DNA of 64,000 nucleotides from Propionibacteriaceae bacterium (GCA_016717345.1 JADKFR010000006.1:62001-126000); one strand, 5' to 3'; positions 25,970 through 35,421 are shown, counted from the stretch's first letter. Numbers and translations: made by a program. The notes: generated by a model not told the origin, from the sequence alone.

Positions 25970-27581
25970 GAAGCAGTGACCTGTCCGCGGCGCTCGCCAA
26001 GCTCGAGCGGGCCGCAGCCAAAGCCGGGATCGACCCGGCACAGGCCCGCCACGAGGGACGACAGTTGGCCGCCGCGATCGCCGAATCGAATCGAGGTGCC
26101 TTCGTCGACTGGTGCGCGGCGGTGGGCGTGGCACCGGCGGCCTCAGCCTTCTTCGAAGCCGCCGTGACCGGTCGCCGCTACCGCAGTTCAGCGACCCCCA
26201 CCGCCTCCCTGGCCAGCACCATCGGCACCCGCGCAGCGGTTGCCTATCGCCAGGCCCTCGTCGAGGTGTGCACTGCTGCCGCGCTCCTGGGGGAACCGGG
26301 TCCCCAGAGTCTGGGGGCCGCCCAGCTCGCAGCCGCCGCCCAACTCGGTGCCGCCGCGTCACAGCGTCCGTCCCCCGGCTTGGCGGTGGGCCCAGCGGCC
26401 ATGGACGAGACCCAGCGAGACTTCGAACGCCACGCCCCGAGCATCCTGAACGACGTGTTGCACCGCTTGTCGGAGTCATCTCAACGACTGTTGGACCTGA
26501 ATCGGGTCGACCCGCACGGCCCGGGGGCCGTCCCGGGCCTCGGGTCCGGCGTTCCAGCCTTCCCGACCCCCCAGCTGCCGTCTCCCCAGCTGCCATCCCC
26601 CCAGGCATCGGCTCCCCAGCTGCCATCCCCCAGGCATCGGCTCCCCAGCTGCCGACGTCCCCGCCCGCCGCCGATCCGGGGCCCCCGGCTGAGCCCGCCG
26701 AGCCGCCCGAGCCTCCGGTCCCTGACAAGACCGTGGAGGAATGGCTTGCGGAACTCGATGAGCTCGTCGGGCTCGCGGGAGTCAAGTCGGAGATCCGGCG
26801 CCAGACCGCGATCCTGCGGGTCGACGCCTTGCGCACGAAAGCGGGACTGAAAAGCCCGACCATCACCCGCCACCTCATCTTCACCGGCAATCCGGGCACG
26901 GGGAAGACCACCGTCGCCCGCCTGGTCGCCGGCATCTACCGGGCCATCGGCCTGCTCAGCAAAGGCCAACTGGTGGAGGTCGATCGGTCAGAGCTCGTGG
27001 CCGGCTATCTCGGGCAAACCGCCATGAAGACCGCCGAGGTCGTCGGCAAAGCGATCGGTGGGGTGCTGTTCATCGATGAGGCGTACTCCCTCAACGGTGA
27101 CCAGTACGGCGAGGAGGCCATCAACACTCTCGTCAAGGAGATGGAGGACAACCGCAACGACCTGGTCGTCATCGTCGCCGGCTACCCAGGCCCCATGTCG
27201 ACCTTCATTTCGCAGAACCCCGGGCTGGCCAGCCGCTTCCGCACCGAGATCGAGTTCCAGGATTACTCCGACGAGGAACTCGAGCAGATCTTCACCCAGA
27301 TGGCGGCCAAGGCCGACTACGACCTGGGCGAGGGTTGCCTGGCTGAGTTCAGCCGGCAATTGGCGTTCCAGGTGCGGGACGAAACGTTTGGCAACGGACG
27401 GTTCGCAAGGAACGTTCTGGAAGCGGCCATCGGCCAGCATGCCTGGCGCCTTCGGGAGGTCTCCGAACCCAGCCTCGAACAGTTGCGGGTCCTGCTGCCG
27501 GAGGATCTCGCCGGCGACCCTGCGCCGGTCGTGGCCTGGCCGGCCGGCGGGGAAGCCGCGGCGGAGGTGTCGCCGGCATGA
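25966..27581 (+). CDS. CbxX/CfqX-type AAA+ ATPase, reading frame split by an apparent 1-nt deletion
   Basis: The N-terminal half (GTG 25966, helical, ending in a Pro-rich QLPSP repeat) and the ATPase half lie in different frames. In the repeat region a C6 run (26597-26602) is matched one repeat later by a C5 run (26627-26631). One added C would give a continuous 538-residue protein. The ATPase half is intact: Walker A GNPGTGKTT, Walker B GVLFIDEAY, VVIVAGYPGPM, and the arginine-containing NPGLASRF. It resembles EccA/SpoVK/CbxX AAA+ proteins. As written, the intact frame ends in unrelated Arg/Pro-rich codons at 26850, and the ATPase would need an internal start (for example GTG 26733). Whether this is a sequencing or assembly error, a real mutation or phase variation cannot be told here. 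The 3' end overlaps the next gene by 4 nt. Confidence 0.7.
26571..26653 (+). repeat. Pro-rich coding repeat with C-run slippage site
   Basis: CCAGCTGCC recurs at 26571, 26586, 26616 and 26645. The spacings are 15, 30 and 29 nt, so the last interval is one base short of a codon multiple. The repeat encodes QLPSP/QASAP linker units between the N-terminal domain and the AAA+ domain of the surrounding gene. The short interval contains the C5 run 26627-26631. Confidence 0.85.
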
Positions 27582-28810
27582 CCATCCCGCTCACCCGCCT
27601 TCGCACGGCCACCGCCGGCCTGGCGGGGCGCACCGGTCATACCCCACGCCGGATCCGGCTCTGGCAGCTGTCGATCGCGGCCATGGGCTTGATGCTGGCC
27701 GTAGTGGGGGCCGGCACCACCGCCTCGCTGACACAGCAGCTCGAGCAGGCCTCGATCCACGCGAATCAGTACCTGCGGGCCGGTGACATCCAGAATCAGC
27801 TTCTGGTCGCCCACGCCGCCTCGGCAAGGGCCTTCGTGGCGGCTTCCGAGAAGGACGCCCAGGCGAACGACGAGCAGGCCGTCCAGGCACGCGACACAGC
27901 GGCCACCAGGATCGTCGAGATGGCTGCCCAACGGACCGATCTCGACTCCTCACTGGAATCGCTGACCCACGACCTGCTGCGGTACGCAGCGCTGGTGGAG
28001 GCCGCCCACCAGCAGCGTGGCCAGGACGCTGGACGCGGCAACTTGTCACAGGCGGACGCGCTGCTGCGATCGTCCTTGCTGTCGGCCACCGAAGAGCTCC
28101 AGGCGGCGCACCTGGCGGCCTCGCAACCGTCCGTCGGCTGGGGGTGGGTCCTGCCGCTGGTGGCCTGGCTGACCGTGATCGGCCTGGTGGCGATCAGTGT
28201 TCTGGTCGCCAGGGCCAGCCACCGGGTCTTCAACACCGGTCTGGTCGCGGCGGCGCTCGTCGCGCTGCTGATCGCCTTCGGCTCCATCTCGACAGCCAGT
28301 GCCCAAGCGAGCCCCAACGCCACCACGAACGCTTTGGCGAGGGTCGCCGCCGTGGCGACGGCCCAGCACGCCGGCTCCCGGTCCTACGCCCTGGTCGCCA
28401 ACACGGTGGCCACCCGCCGTTCCTCGGGAGATCCCTCGGCCGAACTGGCGGGACTGCTCGCCACGAGCACCACCGCCCTCGACCCCACCGCCGACGCTGA
28501 CCTGATCAAGAACCTCACCACCCTCGGAAAGGCCGGCGCGGCGACCCTCGCCCACGCACGGTCACAGGCCTGGACCGCAGCCGAGCGGGCACTGCTGTCC
28601 GCCGACGCCGACGCCGTGGCCGCCGCCTCGGACGCGGTCCAATCCCAGACGGACGCTGAGGTGCGCGTGGCCCGCGACACCCTGCGAGGTGCTGCCGAGG
28701 CTCAGGCCTCGGTGGGTGTCATGATCGCTGCCCTGTCGGTGATCGGCGCCCTTCTGATCTGCGTCGCAGGGATCCGGGGGCTCAGCCAGCGCTTGAAGGA
28801 GTATCGATGA
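27578..28810 (+). CDS. Four-TM membrane sensor-like protein (GlnX-like topology)
   Basis: 410 residues with four predicted membrane segments, near 29-50, 189-211, 219-242 and 377-399. They enclose two similarly sized, helical, Ala/Gln-rich extracytoplasmic regions (about 51-188 and 243-376) resembling four-helix-bundle chemoreceptor-type sensor domains. Two helical sensor domains between paired TM segments, close to a pknG-like gene, recall mycobacterial GlnX (Rv0412c), which with lipoprotein GlnH relays amino-acid levels to PknG. No enzymatic domain is seen. The sequence match to GlnX itself was not tested, so this is topology plus context. It overlaps both neighbours by 4 nt (ATGA). Confidence 0.55.
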   Translation: MTIPLTRLRTATAGLAGRTGHTPRRIRLWQLSIAAMGLMLAVVGAGTTASLTQQLEQASIHANQYLRAGDIQNQLLVAHAASARAFVAASEKDAQANDEQAVQARDTAATRIVEMAAQRTDLDSSLESLTHDLLRYAALVEAAHQQRGQDAGRGNLSQADALLRSSLLSATEELQAAHLAASQPSVGWGWVLPLVAWLTVIGLVAISVLVARASHRVFNTGLVAAALVALLIAFGSISTASAQASPNATTNALARVAAVATAQHAGSRSYALVANTVATRRSSGDPSAELAGLLATSTTALDPTADADLIKNLTTLGKAGAATLAHARSQAWTAAERALLSADADAVAAASDAVQSQTDAEVRVARDTLRGAAEAQASVGVMIAALSVIGALLICVAGIRGLSQRLKEYR

Positions 28811-29958
28811 CCACCGTCTCGCCAACACCGCCGGGGCAACTGGGGGTCGCTGCCCGCCCGGCCGACCTGCTCGACTATCTGGGAAGACTGGACGCGTGGG
28901 TGACCCAGCGCCGCAGCGAGCTGGCCTCGCTCGACGAGCAGATCGTGGCAACGCAGCGCCAGGCCGAGTTGACCGCGGATGTTTCGCTGGCCCTGGCCCT
29001 GTGGCAGGCGGTGAAGAGCCGTCAGGACCTGATCCTTCGCGCCTGGGATTCGGGACGGGTGGGCCCCAACGAATTGGAGGGTCTCTCGGGGCTGATCTGG
29101 GGACGCCTGGACACCGCGGGTTCCAGCCTGGACCGGATGCAGTCAATGGCCGTGTCGCTGCCGGAGGCGGGCCGGCTGTGTGACGCGTTGGTCGCCCAGT
29201 TGCGCACGCGTCTGAACACTGATCCCCATGCCGAGCAGCAACTGCTGCGGCTGCGCGACCTGCGCGCCCAAGTCGAACGAATCCGCGACCAGATCGCCCT
29301 CGAGCCACCGGCTCGTGCGCAGGCGGCGACCGCACGGCTGGACGCGCTGCGCGGCCGGACCGACGAACTGATCGCCAAACGGCAGCGCGGTGGAGACATC
29401 GGTGGCCTGCTGGGACCGCTCGAGATCGACGCAGCCCACTTCGAACGGGATCTGATCGTGGGCTCTGCGCAGCGTCGGGAAGCCCGGGACCTGGTGGCCC
29501 GGGCCCGGGAACGGCTCGCGACGCTGACGGCCCGGGAACAGGCCGTCCAGCAGCTGGCCGACGAGACCGCCCAACGCGTCTGGCCGGTGCCGAAACAGGG
29601 GGTCCCGGCCTTGGCCGCACTAGGGCCGATGCCGAACACGAAGGCTGCGCTCACCGCCTACCTGGCCGGCCTGGACGCCTACGGCCATCAGTTGGAAGCC
29701 AGCCTGAACGCCTACCAGACGGCCGGCGCCGAGGCCCAACGTGGGCAGGACCTGCTGGGCGCGCTGTCCGCGAAGGCACAGGCGCTGGGACAGTCCGAGG
29801 ATCCGACGCTGGTTGACCTGGCCGGCCTCATCAGCCGACAGTTCAGCATTGACGGTCCGGTCGTCCTCGGGGTCCTCACCCCACTGCTGGGGGCCTACTC
29901 CGCCCGACTCGACTTCCTGAAGGCCACCGCTCGCCCGGTGACGGACGGCACCCCGTGA
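28807..29958 (+). CDS. Hypothetical coiled-coil protein of the PknG-like operon
   Basis: 383 residues with no recognised domain. Long helical stretches dominate, with heptad-like Leu/Arg/Glu patterns at about 28-60, 150-190 and 225-260 (for example LLRLRDLRAQVERIRDQIA). No signal peptide, membrane segment or catalytic motif is seen. Placed between the membrane sensor and the kinase and overlapping both by 4 nt, it may be a cytosolic adaptor; that role is inferred from position only. Confidence 0.6.
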   Translation: MTTVSPTPPGQLGVAARPADLLDYLGRLDAWVTQRRSELASLDEQIVATQRQAELTADVSLALALWQAVKSRQDLILRAWDSGRVGPNELEGLSGLIWGRLDTAGSSLDRMQSMAVSLPEAGRLCDALVAQLRTRLNTDPHAEQQLLRLRDLRAQVERIRDQIALEPPARAQAATARLDALRGRTDELIAKRQRGGDIGGLLGPLEIDAAHFERDLIVGSAQRREARDLVARARERLATLTAREQAVQQLADETAQRVWPVPKQGVPALAALGPMPNTKAALTAYLAGLDAYGHQLEASLNAYQTAGAEAQRGQDLLGALSAKAQALGQSEDPTLVDLAGLISRQFSIDGPVVLGVLTPLLGAYSARLDFLKATARPVTDGTP

Positions 29959-32258
29959 GGTGCACCCAGCCCGGTTGTTCGGGGCGGATCGTCGACGGCT
30001 ACTGCGACGTCTGCGGCATGCCGGGGGCCGCCTCGACGATGCCTGTCGGCCGTGGCACTCCCGGGGCGCGCCCCGCGTCCCGGCCGAGTGGGCCCTGCCC
30101 ACAGCCGGGCTGCAACGGCCAGATCGTCGATGGGTACTGCGATGTCTGCGGCTCTCCGGCCCCGGCCGCGCAGGAGGCGTCCTCCCCGGCTCCCAGCACC
30201 GTGACGAAGGCCTCCGTCGGCCTGGGGTCGACAGCGCTCGGCTCGGCCCGGGCCTCCTCGTTCGGCACGTCGGTGCACCGACGGAATGCCCGTGCGAAGC
30301 GTTCGGGTCGCATCGGTGCAGGTCTGACTTTCGTCCCGCCGGCCCCGGCCATCGACCCGTCGAAGGCGATCCTGGTCGACCCGGTGGTCGGTGAGCAGGG
30401 ACGCGTCTGCCCGCGCTGTGGCGCCAAGGTGGGGCAATCCTCCGGGGTCGGCGCGGGTCGCAGCGAGGGATTCTGTCCGAACTGCCGGGCGCCCTATTCG
30501 TTCACCGCCAAACTCAAGGCAGGAGACGTGGTCGCCCACCAGTACGTCGTCGAGGGAGCCCTTGCCCACGGCGGAATGGGGTGGATCTACCTGGCGCGCG
30601 ACACGAATGTGTCGGGTAGGTGGGTGGTCTTGAAGGGCCTGCTCAACACCGGCGACTCGGACGCGCTGGCCGCCACGATCAGCGAGCAGCAGTTCCTTGC
30701 CAGGGTGGAGCACCCTCTGATCGTCGAGATCTACAACTTCGTCACCCACGCCGACGCCGGCTACATCGTGATGGAATACGTCGGCGGTCGATCCCTGAAG
30801 CAACTGCTCAAACAGCGGTTGGCCGCCAACGGTGGCCAACCCAACCCACTCCCGGTTGACCAGTCGTTGGCCTTCCTGATCGAAATCCTGCCGGCGTTCA
30901 GCTACCTCCACGATCTGCGCCTGATCTACTGCGACTTCAAGCCGGAGAACGTCATCCAGGTCGGTGACGCGCTCAAGCTGATCGATCTGGGAGGCGTGCG
31001 CCACGCCGGAGACGAAGACTCCGTCATCTACGGCACCGTGGGCTTCCAGGCTCCCGAGGTCGCGACCCAAGGCCCCTCGATCGCCTCCGACATCTTCACG
31101 ATCGGCCGCACCCTGATGGTCCTCAGCGCCGATGTCCCCGGCTACCAGACGACGTATGAGACCTCGATTCCGGCCGCTGAAGAGATGCCGTTGATCGCCG
31201 CGTACGACTCGGTGTACCGGTTGTTGCTGAAGTGCTGCGCCCGCGACCCCAACGACCGGTTCACCAGTGCGGAAGAACTCCGGGTGCAACTCCTGGGAGT
31301 GTTGCGCGAGGTGGTCGCCGACCGGACGCCGGGAATCGCCACCACCGCCATGGCCTCCAGCCTTTTCGAGGCTCCGACAGTTGCCGGTGACCGCTTCGAT
31401 TGGCGCCAGCTGCCACGGTTGCGGGTGGATGCCGGCGACCCGCAGGCTCCCTGGCTGGCACGGCTGAACGTCGACGACCCCGAGCAGCGGCTGCGGGAAC
31501 TGCAACGCGCCCCGGGCGACTCCAGCGAAGTCCTGCTCGCGCGGGCGCACGCGGCTTTGGAAGCGGGCGACGGCGCGCTGCTGGAGGAGTGTGTCCAAGC
31601 GCTCCTGCGTGCGGACCCCTGGGAATGGCGGGCGGTGTGGGTGGCCGGCCTGGGTTCCCTGGTCACGCGCGACTATGCCACGGCACAGGCATCCTTCAAT
31701 GCGGTCTATGGGCAGGTGCCCGGCGAGTTGGCACCCAAGCTGGCCCTCGCGATGGCCTGCGAGTTGGGCGGGGAGCCCGACCTGGCCGAAAGCCTGTACC
31801 GCGTGTGCGCGTCCACCGACGCCAACTACGTCACCCCCGCGGCCTTCGGGTTGGCCCGGGTACTCAACGCCCGCGGCGATGTTCCCGGCTCGTTGGCGGC
31901 CCTGGAACTCGTGCCGAGCACGTCCCGGGGGTATCCCGAGGCGCAGCGGGCGCGCGTCGCCCAACTCGTGCACCTGGCCACCGACGCCACCTTGATCGAC
32001 CGGGCCCTGGCGGCCATGGAGACCGCCCGCCTCGATCCGGGACTCACCGCCGACTACCGCCAAACCCTCTACGAGCGGGCAGTCATCGCCGCGCAACGGG
32101 GGCCCGTCCGATTGGGCGGAACGGAGCTCAGCGCCGCCCAACTGCGCGTGTCCCTGGAATCCATCTACCGGGAGCGTGCCGGTCTGGCGACCGATCCTGC
32201 CACGAAGGCGGATCTGGTGGACAAGGCGAATTCGATCCGAGCCTGGAGCCTGCTATGA
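29955..32258 (+). CDS. PknG-like serine/threonine protein kinase with extra zinc ribbons and TPR region
   Basis: 767 residues. The order is: two near-identical zinc-ribbon-like motifs (PGCSGRIVDGYCDVCG at 6-21, PGCNGQIVDGYCDVCG at 51-66); a disordered linker; a rubredoxin-like module with CPRC (152-155) and CPNC (174-177) ending PYSF, as in M. tuberculosis PknG; the kinase domain (about 190-455) with a glycine loop AHGGMGWIY, Lys227, catalytic YCDFKPEN (Asp327) and DLG instead of DFG, both PknG traits; then a TPR-type C-terminal half. PknG proteins regulate glutamate and 2-oxoglutarate flux by phosphorylating FHA proteins (GarA/OdhI). The duplicated N-terminal ribbons are absent from mycobacterial PknG as I know it. 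The GTG start overlaps the preceding stop. Confidence 0.88.
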   Translation: MRCTQPGCSGRIVDGYCDVCGMPGAASTMPVGRGTPGARPASRPSGPCPQPGCNGQIVDGYCDVCGSPAPAAQEASSPAPSTVTKASVGLGSTALGSARASSFGTSVHRRNARAKRSGRIGAGLTFVPPAPAIDPSKAILVDPVVGEQGRVCPRCGAKVGQSSGVGAGRSEGFCPNCRAPYSFTAKLKAGDVVAHQYVVEGALAHGGMGWIYLARDTNVSGRWVVLKGLLNTGDSDALAATISEQQFLARVEHPLIVEIYNFVTHADAGYIVMEYVGGRSLKQLLKQRLAANGGQPNPLPVDQSLAFLIEILPAFSYLHDLRLIYCDFKPENVIQVGDALKLIDLGGVRHAGDEDSVIYGTVGFQAPEVATQGPSIASDIFTIGRTLMVLSADVPGYQTTYETSIPAAEEMPLIAAYDSVYRLLLKCCARDPNDRFTSAEELRVQLLGVLREVVADRTPGIATTAMASSLFEAPTVAGDRFDWRQLPRLRVDAGDPQAPWLARLNVDDPEQRLRELQRAPGDSSEVLLARAHAALEAGDGALLEECVQALLRADPWEWRAVWVAGLGSLVTRDYATAQASFNAVYGQVPGELAPKLALAMACELGGEPDLAESLYRVCASTDANYVTPAAFGLARVLNARGDVPGSLAALELVPSTSRGYPEAQRARVAQLVHLATDATLIDRALAAMETARLDPGLTADYRQTLYERAVIAAQRGPVRLGGTELSAAQLRVSLESIYRERAGLATDPATKADLVDKANSIRAWSLL

Positions 32259-33391
32259 GTGAACCGTTCGAACCCTGGCCGCTCCTGGACGCTGCCGAGG
32301 GAAACCCCCAGCCGGCTGCTGCCGGACGATGCCCCACCTGCAGCTACCCCGTGACCGCCTACGCGATGTTCTGCGAAGGGTGCGGAGCCCCGCTGCTACC
32401 CAGCGAGTCACCCCCCGAACCCACCCGGGGTGGCACCTCCTCCACCGCGACCCGGCGGTTCGCCGTGGCGCCCGCTGCACCCTGTGCGGAATGCGGCGGG
32501 ACGGTCGATCCGGACGGCTACTGCCAGACCTGCGGGGCGAAGGCGCGCAACCCGCGCGACCACCAGGAGCTGGCACCCGCCGAGTGGCTCGCCGGGGTCA
32601 GCGATCGGGGGGTGGCCCGTTCCCGGAACGAGGACGCGGTCGCGCTGTGGGCTGCCCCCACGGGGCAACGCGCCGCTCTGGTGGTAGCCGACGGGGTCTC
32701 CACCAGCATCGACTCCGACGCCGCGTCGTTGGCTGCCGTCACCAGCGCCTGCGACCTGCTGGCGGCCCTGCCGGAGGACCTGAGCGACGACGAGGTGGCC
32801 TCGGCGCTGGTGGCTGCTGCCGCTGGGGCGAATCACGCGGTCATTGCCGCCACAAACCCGGCCTCCCCCAACGCCGCCTCGGCGACCTTCGCCGCGGCGC
32901 TGGTGCACGGCGACACCGTTCACGTCGCAAGCTTGGGTGACAGCCGGATCTATTGGATCTCGGCCGAGGCCGACGTGGCACTGACCCTTGACGATTCGAT
33001 GGCCCAGGCCTTCATCGCCCAGGGGATGCCACGCGACGAGGCGGAGTCCATGCCCAACGCCCATGCCATCACCAAATGGCTGGGACGCGACAGCGAGGAC
33101 GTGGTGCCGGCCACCCTCGCCCACCACCTCACCGAGGACGGCTGGCTGGTGCTGTGCTCCGACGGGCTCTGGAACTACGCCTCGGCGCCCTCGGCCCTCG
33201 GCGCCCAGGTCCGCGCCGCCCTCCTCGCGGATGCCACGCCGCTCGAGGTCGCACGTCGGTTGGTCGAGTGGGCGAACGCCCAGGGTGGTCATGACAACGT
33301 GACCGTCGCCGTCGCCCGGTGCCGGGCTACGCTGGGGACGCCGACCGCGGCACAACCTGAAGCAGGAAAGGGATCGCCGAGCAATGGCTGA
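32255..33391 (+). CDS. PP2C-family serine/threonine phosphatase with N-terminal zinc ribbons
   Basis: 378 residues. The N-terminal part has two ribbon-like motifs: CPTC...CEGCG (about 26-48) and CAECGGTVDPDGYCQTCG (about 75-93). The second resembles the ribbons of the adjacent kinase. The PP2C domain (about 115-365) keeps the metal-binding aspartates: SRNEDAVALW, VVADGVSTSIDSD, ASLGDSRIYWI, LCSDGLWNY and GGHDNVTVAVAR. It probably dephosphorylates targets of the PknG-like kinase. The ATG overlaps the kinase stop by 4 nt, and its own stop overlaps the VWA gene by 8 nt. Confidence 0.9.
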   Translation: MSEPFEPWPLLDAAEGNPQPAAAGRCPTCSYPVTAYAMFCEGCGAPLLPSESPPEPTRGGTSSTATRRFAVAPAAPCAECGGTVDPDGYCQTCGAKARNPRDHQELAPAEWLAGVSDRGVARSRNEDAVALWAAPTGQRAALVVADGVSTSIDSDAASLAAVTSACDLLAALPEDLSDDEVASALVAAAAGANHAVIAATNPASPNAASATFAAALVHGDTVHVASLGDSRIYWISAEADVALTLDDSMAQAFIAQGMPRDEAESMPNAHAITKWLGRDSEDVVPATLAHHLTEDGWLVLCSDGLWNYASAPSALGAQVRAALLADATPLEVARRLVEWANAQGGHDNVTVAVARCRATLGTPTAAQPEAGKGSPSNG

Positions 33392-34664
33392 ATTCACCTC
33401 CGCCGTCTATCAGAACGAGTACTTGCCCGACGGCGGAACCGACGTCAACGCGATCGTGACCGTGACCTGCACAGCCGCCGGCTCCGCCGGGCAGACCGGC
33501 AGCGGTGCCGCCGGCGAAATCATCATCGTCGACACCTCCGGATCGATGGGCCAAGCCAACATGAATGCCGCGAAGCAGGCAGCCATGGCCGCGCTGGACC
33601 ACATCCTCGATGGCACCTATTTCGCCGTGGTCGCCGGGAACCACAAAGCCTACCTCGCGTACCCGATGGTCCAGGCGGGCGCCGGAATGGTGCGGATGGA
33701 CTCCCGGACGCGAGCCGAGGCCCGGCGGGCAATCAGCTTCTTCCGCGCCGACGGCGGCACCGCCATGGGCACGTGGCTCACCCTGGCCAAGGCGCTGTTC
33801 GCCTCGGTCGGCACCCTGGCCAACAAGCACGTGATCCTGCTCACCGACGGCGAGAACCACAACGAGACCCAGAGCCAGCTGGACCACGCGATAGCGGGGG
33901 CCGTCGGGCAGTTCCAGGTAGACGCCCGGGGTGTCGGGATCGACTGGAAGGTCGCCGAAATCCGCAAGATCTCCCAGGCGTTGCTGGGAACGGTTGACAT
34001 CATTCCCAACCCCCACCAGCTCGGCCCCGCCTTCGCCGAGCTGATGCGCACGGCGATGGCCCGCGGGGTCGCCAGCGCCGACCTGCGGGTGTGGATCCCT
34101 CAGGGCGCGCAGCTGCAGTTCGTCCGCCAGGTGTCCCCCACCGTTGAAGACCTCACCCATCGGGGAACCCCGGTGAACCAACTCACGATGAGCTATCCGA
34201 CCGGCTCCTGGGGCGACGAGGAGCGCGACTACCACATCTCCATCCGGCTTGCCGCCAAGTCGATCGGTCAGGAACAGCTGGCGGCCCGCGTCCAGCTGGC
34301 AATCGGCAACGAGGTGCTCACGCAGGGGCTGGTGAAGGCCAAATGGTCGGCCGACACGAACCTGACCGCCCAGATCAACCCCGAGGTCGCCCACTACACG
34401 GGCCAAACCGAACTCGCTCAGGTGATCCAGGAGGGCCTGGCCGCCAAGGACGCGGGCGACGAGGCCACCGCAACGACCAAGCTCGGCCGGGCCGTGCAGT
34501 TGGCGACCGAGACGGGGAACGTGGAGGCAACCTCGAAGTTGCGCAAGGTACTCGACATCGCCGATGCGCGAACCGGTACGGTTCGCCTCAAGAAGACTGT
34601 CGACAAGGCGGATGTGATGGCACTCGACACCGCCTCGACCAAGACCACCAGAGTCAGGGGCTGA
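33384..34664 (+). CDS. von Willebrand factor type A (VWA) domain protein
   Basis: 426 residues, cytosolic by sequence (no signal peptide or TM). A complete MIDAS metal site is visible: VDTSGSMGQ near residue 50, the threonine in DGGTAMGT, and LLTDGENHN. After the VWA domain comes a beta-rich region and a C-terminal helical segment (EGLAAKDAGDEATATTKLGR). Such VWA proteins accompany TelA/Ter, PP2C and FHA genes and may act as metal-dependent assembly scaffolds. Overlaps the phosphatase gene by 8 nt. Confidence 0.88.
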   Translation: MAEFTSAVYQNEYLPDGGTDVNAIVTVTCTAAGSAGQTGSGAAGEIIIVDTSGSMGQANMNAAKQAAMAALDHILDGTYFAVVAGNHKAYLAYPMVQAGAGMVRMDSRTRAEARRAISFFRADGGTAMGTWLTLAKALFASVGTLANKHVILLTDGENHNETQSQLDHAIAGAVGQFQVDARGVGIDWKVAEIRKISQALLGTVDIIPNPHQLGPAFAELMRTAMARGVASADLRVWIPQGAQLQFVRQVSPTVEDLTHRGTPVNQLTMSYPTGSWGDEERDYHISIRLAAKSIGQEQLAARVQLAIGNEVLTQGLVKAKWSADTNLTAQINPEVAHYTGQTELAQVIQEGLAAKDAGDEATATTKLGRAVQLATETGNVEATSKLRKVLDIADARTGTVRLKKTVDKADVMALDTASTKTTRVRG

Positions 34665-34668
34665 CCAG

Positions 34669-35421
34669 ATGCCGATCTGTCCTGCCGGGCACACCAGTTC
34701 GCAGTCCGACTTCTGCGACACCTGCGGGTTGCCCATCCCACCCCAGGTCCAGGCACCGGTGCCTGACGTGAGTCCCGCGGCGTCCCCCGTCCTCGCCGCG
34801 GCGGGCATCATCTGCCCGGCCTGCCAGACTCCTAATGTCCCCGACGCCCTGTTCTGCGAGGCGTGTGGCTTCGACTTCGTGAGTGGCCAGCCCACCGCGC
34901 ACCCGTCCCCTGCGCCGCCGGCTCCCCCCGGCGGGGCGCCCGCGTCGAACGGTTCCGCCGACGCCCCGTCCCCCGCGGTGGCCGAGCCGCGTCGCGGGGT
35001 GGAGTGGGTCGCTGAGCTGTGGATCGATCCCGATTGGTACGCCTCCCAGGGATCGACCGATCCGCTGCCCTCCCCCGGGCTGCCCGACATCGTCCCGCTC
35101 GTGAAGGAGTCGAACCTGATCGGACGGGTCTCGGTGAGCCGCAACATCTACCCCGACGTCGATTGCGAGCTCGACACCGGGTGCAGTCGTCGCCATGCCC
35201 GCCTCACCACGGACGGCATGCGGTGGTGGATCGAAGACCTCGAGTCGGCGAACGGGACCTTTGTGGGCTCCTCGGCGGGGCCCCTACCGGCCATGCCGAT
35301 CCCGCGGGGTCGCACCGAACTGGCAGCAGACACCCGGGTCTATGTGGGGGCCTGGACGCGGATCGTGATCCGGCGGGCCACGGTGGACGAGCAGGCGGCC
35401 TTCGCCGGCGTCCCGGTCTAG
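34669..35421 (+). CDS. FHA-domain protein with two N-terminal zinc ribbons
   Basis: 250 residues. N-terminal zinc ribbons CPAGH...CDTCG (about 4-22) and CPACQ...CEACG (about 47-66) are followed by a Pro/Ala linker and a C-terminal FHA domain (about 145-240) with the phosphothreonine-binding residues in GRVSVSRN, CSRRHARL and SANGTFVG. FHA proteins bind phosphothreonine, so this is the likely reader of the upstream kinase. It lacks the ETTS-type N-terminal phospho-site of GarA/OdhI, so it is not a simple orthologue. Starts 4 nt after the VWA stop; last gene of the operon. Confidence 0.88.
   Translation: MPICPAGHTSSQSDFCDTCGLPIPPQVQAPVPDVSPAASPVLAAAGIICPACQTPNVPDALFCEACGFDFVSGQPTAHPSPAPPAPPGGAPASNGSADAPSPAVAEPRRGVEWVAELWIDPDWYASQGSTDPLPSPGLPDIVPLVKESNLIGRVSVSRNIYPDVDCELDTGCSRRHARLTTDGMRWWIEDLESANGTFVGSSAGPLPAMPIPRGRTELAADTRVYVGAWTRIVIRRATVDEQAAFAGVPV

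Noticed and set aside
24158..35421. The nine-gene operon as a known anti-phage defence system
   Set aside because: It has kinase, phosphatase, AAA+ and VWA parts, but no nuclease, toxin, restriction enzyme or other effector, and no mobile-element context. Signalling or stress response fits better.
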